Shown here: positions 1 through 5,220 of the stretch, in pieces
How the letters are laid out: each line of letters starts with the position of its first letter
How positions within the stretch are numbered: the stretch's first letter is position 1
Origin: an uncultured Eubacteriales bacterium
GTDB taxonomy: Bacteria; Bacillota; Clostridia; Oscillospirales; Oscillospiraceae
Assembly: GCA_900555795.1 (NCBI GenBank)
Contig: USMP01000099.1
Location: 1 to 5,827 of the forward strand
Direction: 5' to 3'
Length of the DNA: 5,827 nucleotides
The notes under the pieces: generated by a model
What the model was told of the DNA's origin: nothing
The model's input: the letters and a program-made list of their open reading frames with translations, nothing else
Databases searched by the model: none
Position numbers and translations under genes: made by a program

Positions 1-1321
1 AACTTTCGACAGCCTCGGAGTAAGCCTGCTCGTAGGCGGCGAAGAGGTGTTCCCAGAGCGCCGTTTCGGAGATTTCGTAGGCCGACACGCGCATCTCGTT
101 CACATGCTTGTCGTCCAGCAGGCTGAAGTGCAGCAGCGACTCGGCGATCTTCTCTTCGACCTCCTGATCGTTGTAGTCGTCGCGCAGAACGATCTCCACG
201 CCCGCATGCTCGCGCTGTTTGGCCGCCCAGAGACCGAATCCGGCCAGCGTCGTGGTGATCGTCGGCACGGAGAAGGCCACCGATTCGAGCGGCGTGTATC
301 CCCACGGTTCGTAGTAGGAGGGGAATACGGTCATGTCCATGCCGACCAGCAGTTCGTAGTAATCCTTGTGGAAGATGCCGTCGGCCTTGTTGAGGTACGT
401 GGGGACGAAGATCACCTTCACCTTCGATCCGGGATCGGTGAGGTTGCTGTTCTTCAGCGCGTTCACGATGGGGTCCCACGTTGCGTTTTCAAGGTAGTGG
501 GTCGAATGTCTGTACTGGCCTGCGTCGATGGGCTTCGACGGGTCGGCCAGATGAGCCTGCAAATCGAGGCGCGGGCCGCGGTTGCCGGCCGGCACGGTGA
601 TGTAGGCCAGCACCTCGCGCCGGAGACGGTCCGAGGCGGCGAACTGCTTGAGCGACTCGATGAAGACGTCGATGCCCTTGTTGCGGAATTCGTAGCGGCC
701 GCTGGTTCCGACGATCAGCGGGTCGCCCGTGAATTTTTCGCCCAGGCAGGCCTCGGCCACCGAGATCATTGCCGTGCGGGCTTCGGCACGCTTGGCGTCG
801 TACTCCTCGCCCGTCCATACAAAGTCGTTTTCGAACCCGTTGGGCGTGATGCCGTCCGGTTCGCGTCCCAGCAGGTATTTGCATTCGTTGGCCGTGATGT
901 CGCTCACCGTCAGGAATGCGTCGTGGTAGGCGGCGGCCATCTTCTCGATCGAGTGTTTGGCCGTGACGTTGAACTGGCGCGCCAGCTCGTCGGCGTTGAA
1001 TTTCGGGAGGTCGTTGTAGAGCGGCAGGCGGTTGCCGGCGATGGCCCAGTCGGCAATCTCGTAGTGGATGGCCTCAGGGCGCATGTTGTATATGTTCTGC
1101 GGGTTATAGGCTCCACCTTCCGTCTCGCTGGCACAGACAAACTGTCCCGGCTGGAAGATGATGTTGCGGATGCTGCCCTGACCCACCCGGGCGTATTCGC
1201 CGCCGGTGGCATGGACCCGGTTCATCACCACGCCCGCCACCGCCTTCATCCCGTTTTCTCCCTCTCCGCCGGCTTCGCACTCAATGAGGCGGGCCAACAG
1301 TTCGCGATCTGAATATGCCAT
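1..1321 (-). CDS. Chimeric ORF: N-terminus of SleB-type cell wall hydrolase joined in frame to C-terminal part of a Bacteroidales GT3 glycogen synthase (partial)
   Basis: One open frame of 440 codons starts at ATG 1321 and runs off the left edge. An AGGAG lies 12 bases upstream (1334-1338). Residues 1 to ~93 read as a SleB/CwlJ-type (Hydrolase_2) spore cortex hydrolase: MAYSDRELLARLI, the conserved Glu in CEAGGEG (residues 15-21), MNRV, FQPGQF and NPQNIYNM. The second half of that domain is missing. From about residue 94 the protein matches glycosyltransferase family 3 glycogen synthase of Bacteroidetes: KHSIEK (123-128), VSDITANEC (139-147), PNGFENDF (160-167), GTSGRYEFRNKGIDVF (205-220) and the family hallmark YYEPWGYTPLES (336-347). 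Its N-terminal Rossmann half is absent. Serine codons agree with two origins: about 10 of 19 are TCG after the join, none of 3 before it, and none of 18 in nrdD. Neither half should be functional. I treat it as a probable assembly chimera rather than a real fusion gene; the two family identities are much surer than the gene. Confidence 0.8.
   Translation of the reverse strand, partial: MAYSDRELLARLIECEAGGEGENGMKAVAGVVMNRVHATGGEYARVGQGSIRNIIFQPGQFVCASETEGGAYNPQNIYNMRPEAIHYEIADWAIAGNRLPLYNDLPKFNADELARQFNVTAKHSIEKMAAAYHDAFLTVSDITANECKYLLGREPDGITPNGFENDFVWTGEEYDAKRAEARTAMISVAEACLGEKFTGDPLIVGTSGRYEFRNKGIDVFIESLKQFAASDRLRREVLAYITVPAGNRGPRLDLQAHLADPSKPIDAGQYRHSTHYLENATWDPIVNALKNSNLTDPGSKVKVIFVPTYLNKADGIFHKDYYELLVGMDMTVFPSYYEPWGYTPLESVAFSVPTITTTLAGFGLWAAKQREHAGVEIVLRDDYNDQEVEEKIAESLLHFSLLDDKHVNEMRVSAYEISETALWEHLFAAYEQAYSEAVES
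1022..1042 (-). other. Chimera junction within a short shared sequence (IAGNRLP codons)
   Basis: The switch from cell wall hydrolase to glycogen synthase falls in the seven codons for IAGNRLP (residues 94-100). From memory of the families, SleB-type proteins of Oscillospiraceae have a W-A-x-x-GNRL segment here, followed by a SLWF/NPY stretch. Bacteroidetes GT3 synthases have an IAGN-x-x-PLY segment here, followed by KHSIEK. The joined sequence satisfies both, so up to about 20 bases could be common to the two source genes. That is the length at which a short-k-mer assembler, a PCR template switch or microhomology recombination can join unrelated genomes. Confidence 0.7.
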
Positions 1322-1347
1322 ACGTACTTCACACTCCTGCTCAGGCC

Positions 1348-1375
1348 ATTGTATGTCATCCACCCATCCCAGGTT
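1348..1375 (-). promoter_or_regulatory. Possible sporulation sigma (SigE/SigK-type) promoter of the hydrolase gene
   Basis: On the minus strand CATACAAT (1355-1348) fits the -10 of mother-cell sigma factors (SigE CATACAnT, SigK CATAnnnTA). AACC (1375-1372) lies 16 bases upstream, as in the SigK mACm-N16/17-CATAnnnTA pattern; no good SigE -35 is visible. The predicted start near 1341 would leave a 20-base leader holding the AGGAG at 1334-1338. A mother-cell sigma suits a CwlJ/SleB-type cortex enzyme, but the motif is short and the call rests on consensus matching only. Confidence 0.3.
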
Positions 1376-1382
1376 CCTCCTT

Positions 1383-1422
1383 GGAGAAAAAGAACGCGCC
1401 GTGAAATACCCTTCACGGCGCG
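1383..1422 (-). terminator. Rho-independent terminator downstream of the antitoxin gene
   Basis: A perfect 11-bp stem (CGCGCCGTGAA 1395-1405 with TTCACGGCGCG 1412-1422) encloses a 6-base loop. On the minus strand it is followed directly by TTCTTTTTC (1394-1386). The T-tract is only on that side, so it terminates leftward transcription. It lies 17 bases past the stop of the Phd/YefM-like gene and ahead of the hydrolase start, so the two are separate transcription units. Confidence 0.88.
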
Positions 1423-1438
1423 CCCTTTCACAGGCGTG

Positions 1439-1681
1439 TTATCCTCCTCTTTGGTCGTAACCCTGCAGCTGGCGGGCAACGGTCAGAAAATGCTCCCGGG
1501 CGTCAGCGGCGGAATGGTTCTCCTCCACCTGCGTCTGTGCCTGGTAGGCCTCAATGCTCAGCACCACCACGTGGCTCTCCCCGTTCTGGAGCAGAAAAAC
1601 AGGCTCCCTGGTGCTGCGGCAGTAGTCGCAGATGGCGTCAGCGTGGGAGGACAAATCGGAGACGGGGCGAAACATAGGCAT
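1439..1681 (-). CDS. Phd/YefM-family antitoxin-like protein, orphan
   Basis: An 80-residue protein starting at ATG 1681 with a strong AGGAGG (1689-1694) seven bases upstream. The fold signature is that of Phd/YefM antitoxins: an N-terminal RPVSDLSSHADAI segment that leads into the DNA-binding helix, then EPVFLLQNGESHVVVLSIEAYQ (residues 26-47), the strand-turn-strand core ending in the family's D/E-x-Y/F motif. The C-terminal ~30 residues are charged and helical, where such proteins normally wrap around their toxin. In the family these are DNA-binding dimers that repress their own operon and neutralise RelE/Doc-type toxins. No toxin frame is present: the next gene downstream lies beyond a terminator and is unrelated, and the 120 bases upstream contain no credible ORF. 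It may be a solitary regulator or a degraded module. Family call is sound; function as an antitoxin is not shown. Confidence 0.85.
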   Translation of the reverse strand: MPMFRPVSDLSSHADAICDYCRSTREPVFLLQNGESHVVVLSIEAYQAQTQVEENHSAADAREHFLTVARQLQGYDQRGG

Positions 1682-1801
1682 GGGAATCCCTCCTGCTGTA
1701 TGAAAGTAGCAGCCCCGAAAAAAGGGACTCGCTTCCCCCTCATGGTAGCACAGATCCCTGGCGCTTTGGCTCGAAATCTGGAGCCGGACGGTAAAATCCT
1801 G

Positions 1802-3079
1802 TCACAGAAGCAGCCGGCGGCAAGCCCGGGCCAGTTCATCCAGGGTGGAGCAGGGGACCATCTGGCAGAGCATGGCCATGGTCTGGATGCTGCGGACATA
1901 GGGCCACTTCCCCTCGGGGATAGGGTTGAGCCACAGGACCCGTCCCGTCTGGCGTTTTGCCTCCAGCAGGGCCCGCCCCCCACGGGGCAGGTCGATGGTT
2001 TTGGTGTCCGAGAGGATCAGCAGCGTGGCGGAAGGACCGAGGGGGGCAGGGCGCAGGGTACACAGCGTCTCCAGGGCTGTGCCCAGGTCGGTACCCTTGC
2101 CGTAGAGTCCGGAGGAGCGGACGTAGCCCCGGAAGGCGTCCATGTTCTGCAGGGCAAAGGGGTCCACCTCGTGGATGGACTCGGAGAAGAGGAAGATCCG
2201 GGAGGCGTCGGACACCTCGGCCATGGACTTGAGAAAGCGCAGGGCAAATTCGGAAAATTGCAGCATGGAGCCGGACACGTCGCACAGCAGCACCAGCTGC
2301 CGCCGCCGCCGGCGCTTGCGCCGGTAGGACAGGCGATGAAAGCTGCCGCCGGTTTCCAGGCCCTTACGGATGGTCCGTTTGAAGTCCAGCTTGCCGCTGG
2401 AGCCCAGGCGCTGGCGCCGCTGGCTCAGTTCAGCGCTCAGCTGCTGGGTGATACGGGCGATGAGGGCGGTGGCCCGGGGGATGTCCGACTCCTGAAAACG
2501 GGAGATATCCCGATAGAGAAGGCCCAGTTCCGGGTCCGTGGCCTCGCAGCCCACCGCCGCGTCCTCCAGCAGCATCTGCTGCTCCAGCAGAAAGCGGGTA
2601 AAGACGGAGTGGATGAAGCTGCTGTACAGCTGAGGGTTCCGCTCCACGGTGCTTTTGGACTTTTCCATCAGCTGCCGCAGATATTCCCGCTTGTCCTCCG
2701 GCATGCGGATGTAGACCTCCCGGAGATCGTCCCGCAGATCCATGCTCTCTCCGTTGTATTGCAGCTCCTGCTCCGCCTCCTGCCGTCGGCGCCGCAGTTC
2801 CTGCTCCTCCGCCTCCCGCCTGCGGAGGGCCGCCTGCTTTTTATCCAGGCTGATAAAGAAGCCGTCGAAGCAGCGGTCAAAGACGGCCTGTTCCTGTCGG
2901 GATTTGGCAAATACCGCCCGCAGGGCGTGGCGAACGGCGTCCCGCTGGGCAAAGCCCAGGGCGGAGAGCACCTGGCAGGCGTCCGCCGTTTCCTGGAGGC
3001 CTACCGCCAGCCCCTCCTGCCGCAGCAGGGCGGAAAATTCCGTCAGCTTCTCCAGATATACGTGCTCGCCGGCGTTCAT
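1802..3079 (-). CDS. CoxE-like VWA domain protein (MoxR partner)
   Basis: A 425-residue protein. I chose ATG 3079 because homologous-looking sequence begins there (MNAGEHVYLEKLTEFSALLR). It forms an ATGA overlap with the stop of the upstream AAA+ ATPase, which indicates translational coupling. The frame is open farther upstream to 3166, but those residues lie inside the ATPase gene. The N-terminal half is helical; residues ~83-108 are a run of Arg/Glu/Gln likely to form a coiled coil. An Arg-rich stretch (253-260) precedes the C-terminal von Willebrand A domain, as in other CoxE-type (VWA_CoxE) proteins. All MIDAS elements are present: DVSGS (D267, S269, S271), T330 in GKGTDLG and D358 in LSDTKT, so it should bind Mg2+ and a partner protein. 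No signal peptide or membrane segment is visible, so it is probably cytoplasmic. In known pairs (CoxD/CoxE, NorQ/NorD) the VWA protein works with the MoxR ATPase to mature a metalloenzyme; the client here is unknown. Confidence 0.9.
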   Translation of the reverse strand: MNAGEHVYLEKLTEFSALLRQEGLAVGLQETADACQVLSALGFAQRDAVRHALRAVFAKSRQEQAVFDRCFDGFFISLDKKQAALRRREAEEQELRRRRQEAEQELQYNGESMDLRDDLREVYIRMPEDKREYLRQLMEKSKSTVERNPQLYSSFIHSVFTRFLLEQQMLLEDAAVGCEATDPELGLLYRDISRFQESDIPRATALIARITQQLSAELSQRRQRLGSSGKLDFKRTIRKGLETGGSFHRLSYRRKRRRRRQLVLLCDVSGSMLQFSEFALRFLKSMAEVSDASRIFLFSESIHEVDPFALQNMDAFRGYVRSSGLYGKGTDLGTALETLCTLRPAPLGPSATLLILSDTKTIDLPRGGRALLEAKRQTGRVLWLNPIPEGKWPYVRSIQTMAMLCQMVPCSTLDELARACRRLLL

Positions 3080-4056
3080 CCCTGCCCCCCGGAGGCGCTC
3101 TGAACCCGCTGGATTTTGTCCGCCTCCCCATCTCCGCTGACGGCGGGATGTCCGTGGTGGCGGCACCCGCCGCAGCCGCCCTCCGGGCAGCTGTCCTCGC
3201 CGCCGCCGGGGGCGGGAATTCCCTCCGACAGAGCGGACAGGTCCTCACTGTTTTTCAGTACAAATCCCCGGGTCTGGCGGGCGGCGCCTGCTGTCAGATC
3301 GCTGATCCCCAGGGCCTCCAGAGCGGCCACCCAGTCCAGCGTCTCCGCAATGGAGGGCTTCTTCAAAATGGCGTCGTTGGCCCGGAGGGCCTGCACCGCT
3401 CTGGCCACCTGCACCGCAAGGTGCTCGTTGACGTGGGGCAGCTTGGCGCGGATGATGGCCACCTCCTTGTCCAGATCCGGGTATTCAATGTAGAGATAGG
3501 CGCAGCGGCGGCGCAGGGCCTCGCTGAGCGGGCGGGTGCGGTTGGAGGTCAGCACCACAAAGGGGATGGTCTTGGCCCGCAGCGTGCCCACCTCCGGGAT
3601 TGTCACCTGCATCTCGGAGAGCAGTTCCAGTAAAAAGGCCTCAAACTCCTCGTCCGCCTTGTCGATCTCGTCAATGAGCAGCACGGTGGGCGCTTCCGAG
3701 CGGATGGAGCGGAGCAGGGGCCGCTCCAGCAGGTACTCGTCGCTGAAGAGGGATTTGGTCAAGTCGTCGGGGGACTGGCGGTCCATGCGCACCTGGATGG
3801 CCAGCAGCTGCTTCTGGTAGTTCCACTCATACAGGGCCTTGCTCTCGTCCAGCCCCTCGTAGCACTGCAGCCGTACCAGTTCCCGGTCCAGGGCGGCGGC
3901 CATGACCTTGGCAATCTCTGTCTTGCCCACGCCGGCCGCCCCCTCGATCAGCAGGGGCCGGCCCAGCTGCAGGGCTACCAGCAGGGTGATGACCAGACTG
4001 TCGTCACAGATATAGTGGGCGGCGTCCAGCCGCGCCTTGAGTGTTGTAGCGTCCAT
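3076..4056 (-). CDS. MoxR-family AAA+ ATPase
   Basis: A 326-residue ATPase starting at ATG 4056, four bases after AGGAGG (4061-4066). The open frame continues upstream to 4494, but that part would cover the promoter, the operator and the start of nrdG and is not coding. Visible motifs: Walker A GAAGVGKT (39-46), Walker B VLLIDE (125-130), sensor 1 in VLTSN (168-172), and RRR (182-184) as candidate arginine finger within the family's T-S-N-R-T-R-P-L-S-E-A-L-R-R-R-C block; a helical lid follows to about residue 276. Members are ATP-driven chaperones that act with a VWA protein on protein complexes, and the VWA gene follows with overlapping stop/start. The last ~45 residues are unlike the ATPase core: a Gly/Pro linker, then Cys290, Cys295, Cys298, His300, His301 and His303, which look able to bind a metal. 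Transcription probably starts near 4080 from the promoter at 4087-4115 and is under Rex control. The substrate is not identifiable from sequence. Confidence 0.93.
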   Translation of the reverse strand: MDATTLKARLDAAHYICDDSLVITLLVALQLGRPLLIEGAAGVGKTEIAKVMAAALDRELVRLQCYEGLDESKALYEWNYQKQLLAIQVRMDRQSPDDLTKSLFSDEYLLERPLLRSIRSEAPTVLLIDEIDKADEEFEAFLLELLSEMQVTIPEVGTLRAKTIPFVVLTSNRTRPLSEALRRRCAYLYIEYPDLDKEVAIIRAKLPHVNEHLAVQVARAVQALRANDAILKKPSIAETLDWVAALEALGISDLTAGAARQTRGFVLKNSEDLSALSEGIPAPGGGEDSCPEGGCGGCRHHGHPAVSGDGEADKIQRVQSASGGQG

Positions 4057-4067
4057 AGGGCCTCCTA

Positions 4068-4085
4068 TTGTTAAGCATTTAACAA
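4068..4085 (-). promoter_or_regulatory. Rex operator (redox-sensing repressor site)
   Basis: TTGTTAA-GCAT-TTAACAA is a perfect match to the Rex consensus of Clostridia (TTGTTAANNNNTTAACAA), with all 14 defined positions agreeing. It sits between the -10 of the minus-strand promoter (4087-4092) and the Shine-Dalgarno of the MoxR gene (4061-4066), covering the predicted start site near 4080, an ideal repressor position. Rex releases DNA when NADH/NAD+ is high, so the MoxR-VWA unit should be induced under reducing conditions. An effect on the divergent promoter, about 40-85 bases away, is possible but less direct. Confidence 0.82.
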
Positions 4086-4086
4086 A

Positions 4087-4115
4087 AATATAGCATAGTT
4101 TTTTGAAAAAAGCAA
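4087..4115 (-). promoter_or_regulatory. SigA-type promoter of the MoxR-VWA operon
   Basis: On the minus strand TTGCTT (4115-4110) and TATATT (4092-4087) are separated by exactly 17 bases. TG at 4095-4094, one base before the -10, makes it an extended -10. The spacer carries a TTTTTT-C-AAAAAA palindrome that may bend DNA. The start would fall near 4080, inside the Rex site, leaving a leader of about 24 bases with the ribosome binding site. This AT-rich block stands out sharply from its GC-rich surroundings. Confidence 0.78.
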
Positions 4116-4126
4116 TCGGTCGGCGG

Positions 4127-4155
4127 TGGAAAAATAGGGAGATATGGGATATAAT
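4127..4155 (+). promoter_or_regulatory. Promoter of the structured RNA / nrdG, divergent from MoxR
   Basis: TGGAAA (4127-4132, four of six matches to TTGACA) and a perfect TATAAT (4150-4155) are spaced by 17 bases. Predicted start is near 4161-4163, exactly where the self-complementary GC-rich sequence begins. Its -35 is only 11 bases from the -35 of the opposing promoter, so the two polymerases cannot load independently. Confidence 0.65.
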
Positions 4156-4159
4156 AGCT

Positions 4160-4372
4160 GCTGGGCAGTTATGATGGCCCGTGCCGCCCCTCCGAGGCGG
4201 CGTGCTGAGAGCTTCGTCGGCGGCCGGGACGGCGCCATGGTATGCTGGCTGCCAGATGCTGTTGGCGGGCGTTTTCCGGCAGGGGTGGCCCATGCCCTTG
4301 GAGCCGGCGGGCGGTTCATGTACGGCATGGGAGACGAAAAGCGGGCTTCCCCGGCCGCCAGGCGGCGGGGAG
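4160..4372 (+). ncRNA. Candidate structured RNA or long structured 5' leader upstream of nrdG
   Basis: This stretch lies between a TATAAT (4150-4155) and the nrdG ribosome binding site and has no credible gene; NrdG homologues begin at 4388. It is rich in complementary arms: GGGC/GCCC (4163-4166 with 4177-4180); GCCGCC/GGCGGC around a 7-base loop (4183-4188, 4196-4201); CGCCA/TGGCG (4233-4237, 4263-4267); CTGG/CCAG (4245-4248, 4252-4255); CCCATGCC/GGCATGGG (4289-4296, 4324-4331) enclosing GAGCC/GGTTC (4301-4305, 4313-4317); and a GC-rich 3' hairpin (4347-4372) ending three bases before the AGGAG of nrdG. A long-range GCCCG/CGGGC pair (4177-4181, 4342-4346) could close the whole. The 3' hairpin lacks a T-tract, so read-through into nrdG is expected. 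Size, promoter and Firmicute host would suit a known noncoding RNA such as the raiA motif, but I cannot confirm that family. Ends are approximate. Confidence 0.5.
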
Positions 4373-4387
4373 AGAGGAGCGAGGAAC

Positions 4388-5083
4388 ATGTATTTCGGCG
4401 GACTGCAAAAATTATCCCTGGTGGATTTTCCGGGCAGGCTGGCGGCCACGGTGTTTACCGCCGGCTGCAATCTGCGCTGCCCCTTCTGCCACAATGCCCT
4501 GCTGGTGACACGTCTGGAGCAGACGCCGCCGATGGATCAGGAGGAGATATTGTCCTTTCTCCGGGGCCGCCGGGGACTGCTGGACGGCGTGGTGCTCTCC
4601 GGGGGAGAGCCCCTGGCCCAGCCCGGGGCGGTGGATTTTCTCCGGCAGGTACGGGAACTGGGCTTTGCTGTAAAGCTGGATACCAACGGCTGCTATCCGG
4701 AGCGTCTGGGGGCCATCCTGGCGGAGGGCCTGGCGGACTATGTGGCTATGGATGTGAAAAACCGACGGGAGAAGTACGCCGCCACCGTGGGCGTGCCCGG
4801 CTTCGACCCGGGATGTGTGGAGGAGAGCGCCGCGGCGCTGCGGGGCGCGGGCGTGGACTGGGAGATGCGCACCACTCTGGTCCGGGAACTTCACGCCGCC
4901 GGCGACGTGGCCGCCATTGGAGCGTGGATGGCCGGCGCCCCCCGCTACTATCTCCAGAACTTTGTGGACTCCGGATGCCTGATCGGAGAAGGGTTTCACG
5001 GCTTTTCCCGGTCGGAGCTGGAGGCCTTTCTGGCGGAGGCCCAGGCGTTTTTTCCGACCGCATCCCTGCGGGGTGTTGACTAG
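4388..5083 (+). CDS. nrdG: Anaerobic ribonucleoside-triphosphate reductase activating protein (radical SAM)
   Basis: A 231-residue radical SAM enzyme of the NrdG2 type (the ~230-residue clostridial/archaeal activase form). ATG 4388 is preceded by AGGAG (4375-4379) at an 8-base spacing, and the protein opens with the typical GGLQKLSLVDFPG segment, which rules out the longer upstream frame. The [4Fe-4S]-binding CxxxCxxC is Cys27, Cys31 and Cys34 in AGCNLRCPFCHN. The SAM-binding GGEP (72-75) and DTNG (98-101) follow, with VAMDVKN at 119-125. It reductively cleaves S-adenosylmethionine to place the glycyl radical on NrdD, using electrons from a flavodoxin or ferredoxin in the cytoplasm. nrdD follows 137 bases downstream, confirming the role over other PFL-activase-like enzymes. 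The gene order nrdG-nrdD is the reverse of the common nrdDG operon. It appears to be transcribed from 4127-4155 through the structured leader, and its stop codon lies inside the first NrdR-like box of nrdD. Confidence 0.93.
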   Translation: MYFGGLQKLSLVDFPGRLAATVFTAGCNLRCPFCHNALLVTRLEQTPPMDQEEILSFLRGRRGLLDGVVLSGGEPLAQPGAVDFLRQVRELGFAVKLDTNGCYPERLGAILAEGLADYVAMDVKNRREKYAATVGVPGFDPGCVEESAAALRGAGVDWEMRTTLVRELHAAGDVAAIGAWMAGAPRYYLQNFVDSGCLIGEGFHGFSRSELEAFLAEAQAFFPTASLRGVD

Positions 5084-5092
5084 ATGTTGTGA
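5077..5092 (+). promoter_or_regulatory. NrdR box 1 (upstream, weaker)
   Basis: CTAGATGTTGTG (core 5080-5091) matches 10 of the 12 central positions of the NrdR box (acaCwATATATwGTgt). It overlaps the nrdG stop codon. Its core begins 41 bases before that of box 2, about four helical turns, fitting the tandem, phased arrangement known for the ATP/dATP-sensing repressor NrdR. Confidence 0.6.
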
Positions 5093-5117
5093 AATTTGGC
5101 AAGTTGAACAAAAATAA

Positions 5118-5133
5118 ATACTAGATATTGTGG
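5118..5133 (+). promoter_or_regulatory. NrdR box 2 (promoter-proximal)
   Basis: ATACTAGATATTGTGG agrees with the 16-base NrdR consensus at 13 positions. It ends nine bases before the -35 of the nrdD promoter, where bound NrdR would interfere with polymerase. Together with box 1 it indicates repression of nrdD when dATP is plentiful. Confidence 0.75.
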
Positions 5134-5142
5134 TAATTGGGA

Positions 5143-5171
5143 TTGACTATAGGGGCGAACCTGGTTATAAT
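5143..5171 (+). promoter_or_regulatory. SigA-type promoter of nrdD
   Basis: TTGACT (5143-5148) and a perfect TATAAT (5166-5171) with a 17-base spacer make this the best promoter in the window. Transcription should start near 5178, giving a leader of about 43 bases with a purine-rich GCAGGGCGG ahead of ATG 5221. nrdD can therefore be expressed apart from nrdG. Confidence 0.88.
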
Positions 5172-5220
5172 AGACAGGACGGCAAAACTCCCAACACAAG
5201 AGAGAAAGCAGGGCGGTACT

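Noticed and set aside
47..1312. A 421-codon open frame on the plus strand
   Set aside because: It is the antisense shadow of the hydrolase/glycogen synthase frame and even crosses the chimeric join; no domain is recognisable.
1..1321. A genuine SleB-glycogen synthase fusion enzyme
   Set aside because: Each domain is cut through its fold, each partner is from a different phylum's gene repertoire, and the join lies in a short stretch that fits both. An artefact is far more likely.
1356..1382. AAGGAGG followed at 8 bases by ATG GGT GGA TGA on the minus strand (three-codon ORF)
   Set aside because: Too short to call a gene. The region follows a terminator and may simply be promoter and leader sequence of the hydrolase gene.
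1768..1785. Hairpin GGCTC/GAGCC downstream of the VWA gene as a terminator
   Set aside because: The stem is only 5 bp with an 8-base loop, and no T-tract follows on the minus strand.
1349..3103. A 584-codon open frame on the plus strand
   Set aside because: It lies antisense to the VWA and antitoxin genes, which have clear family motifs. Its translation is low-complexity with no recognisable domain, a typical shadow in GC-rich DNA.
4347..4372. GC-rich hairpin upstream of nrdG as an intrinsic terminator on the plus strand
   Set aside because: It is followed by AGAGGAGCGAGG, not a T-tract, so it is described as part of the structured leader instead.
4057..4494. Upstream extension of the MoxR frame to an earlier ATG
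   Set aside because: It would translate through the promoter, the Rex site and the antisense of nrdG. ATG 4056 has a good AGGAGG and starts the family's normal N-terminus.
5087..5097. TTGTGAAATTT as a second Rex site near nrdD
   Set aside because: Only the left half of the Rex palindrome is present; the right half (GGCAAGT) matches at two of seven positions.
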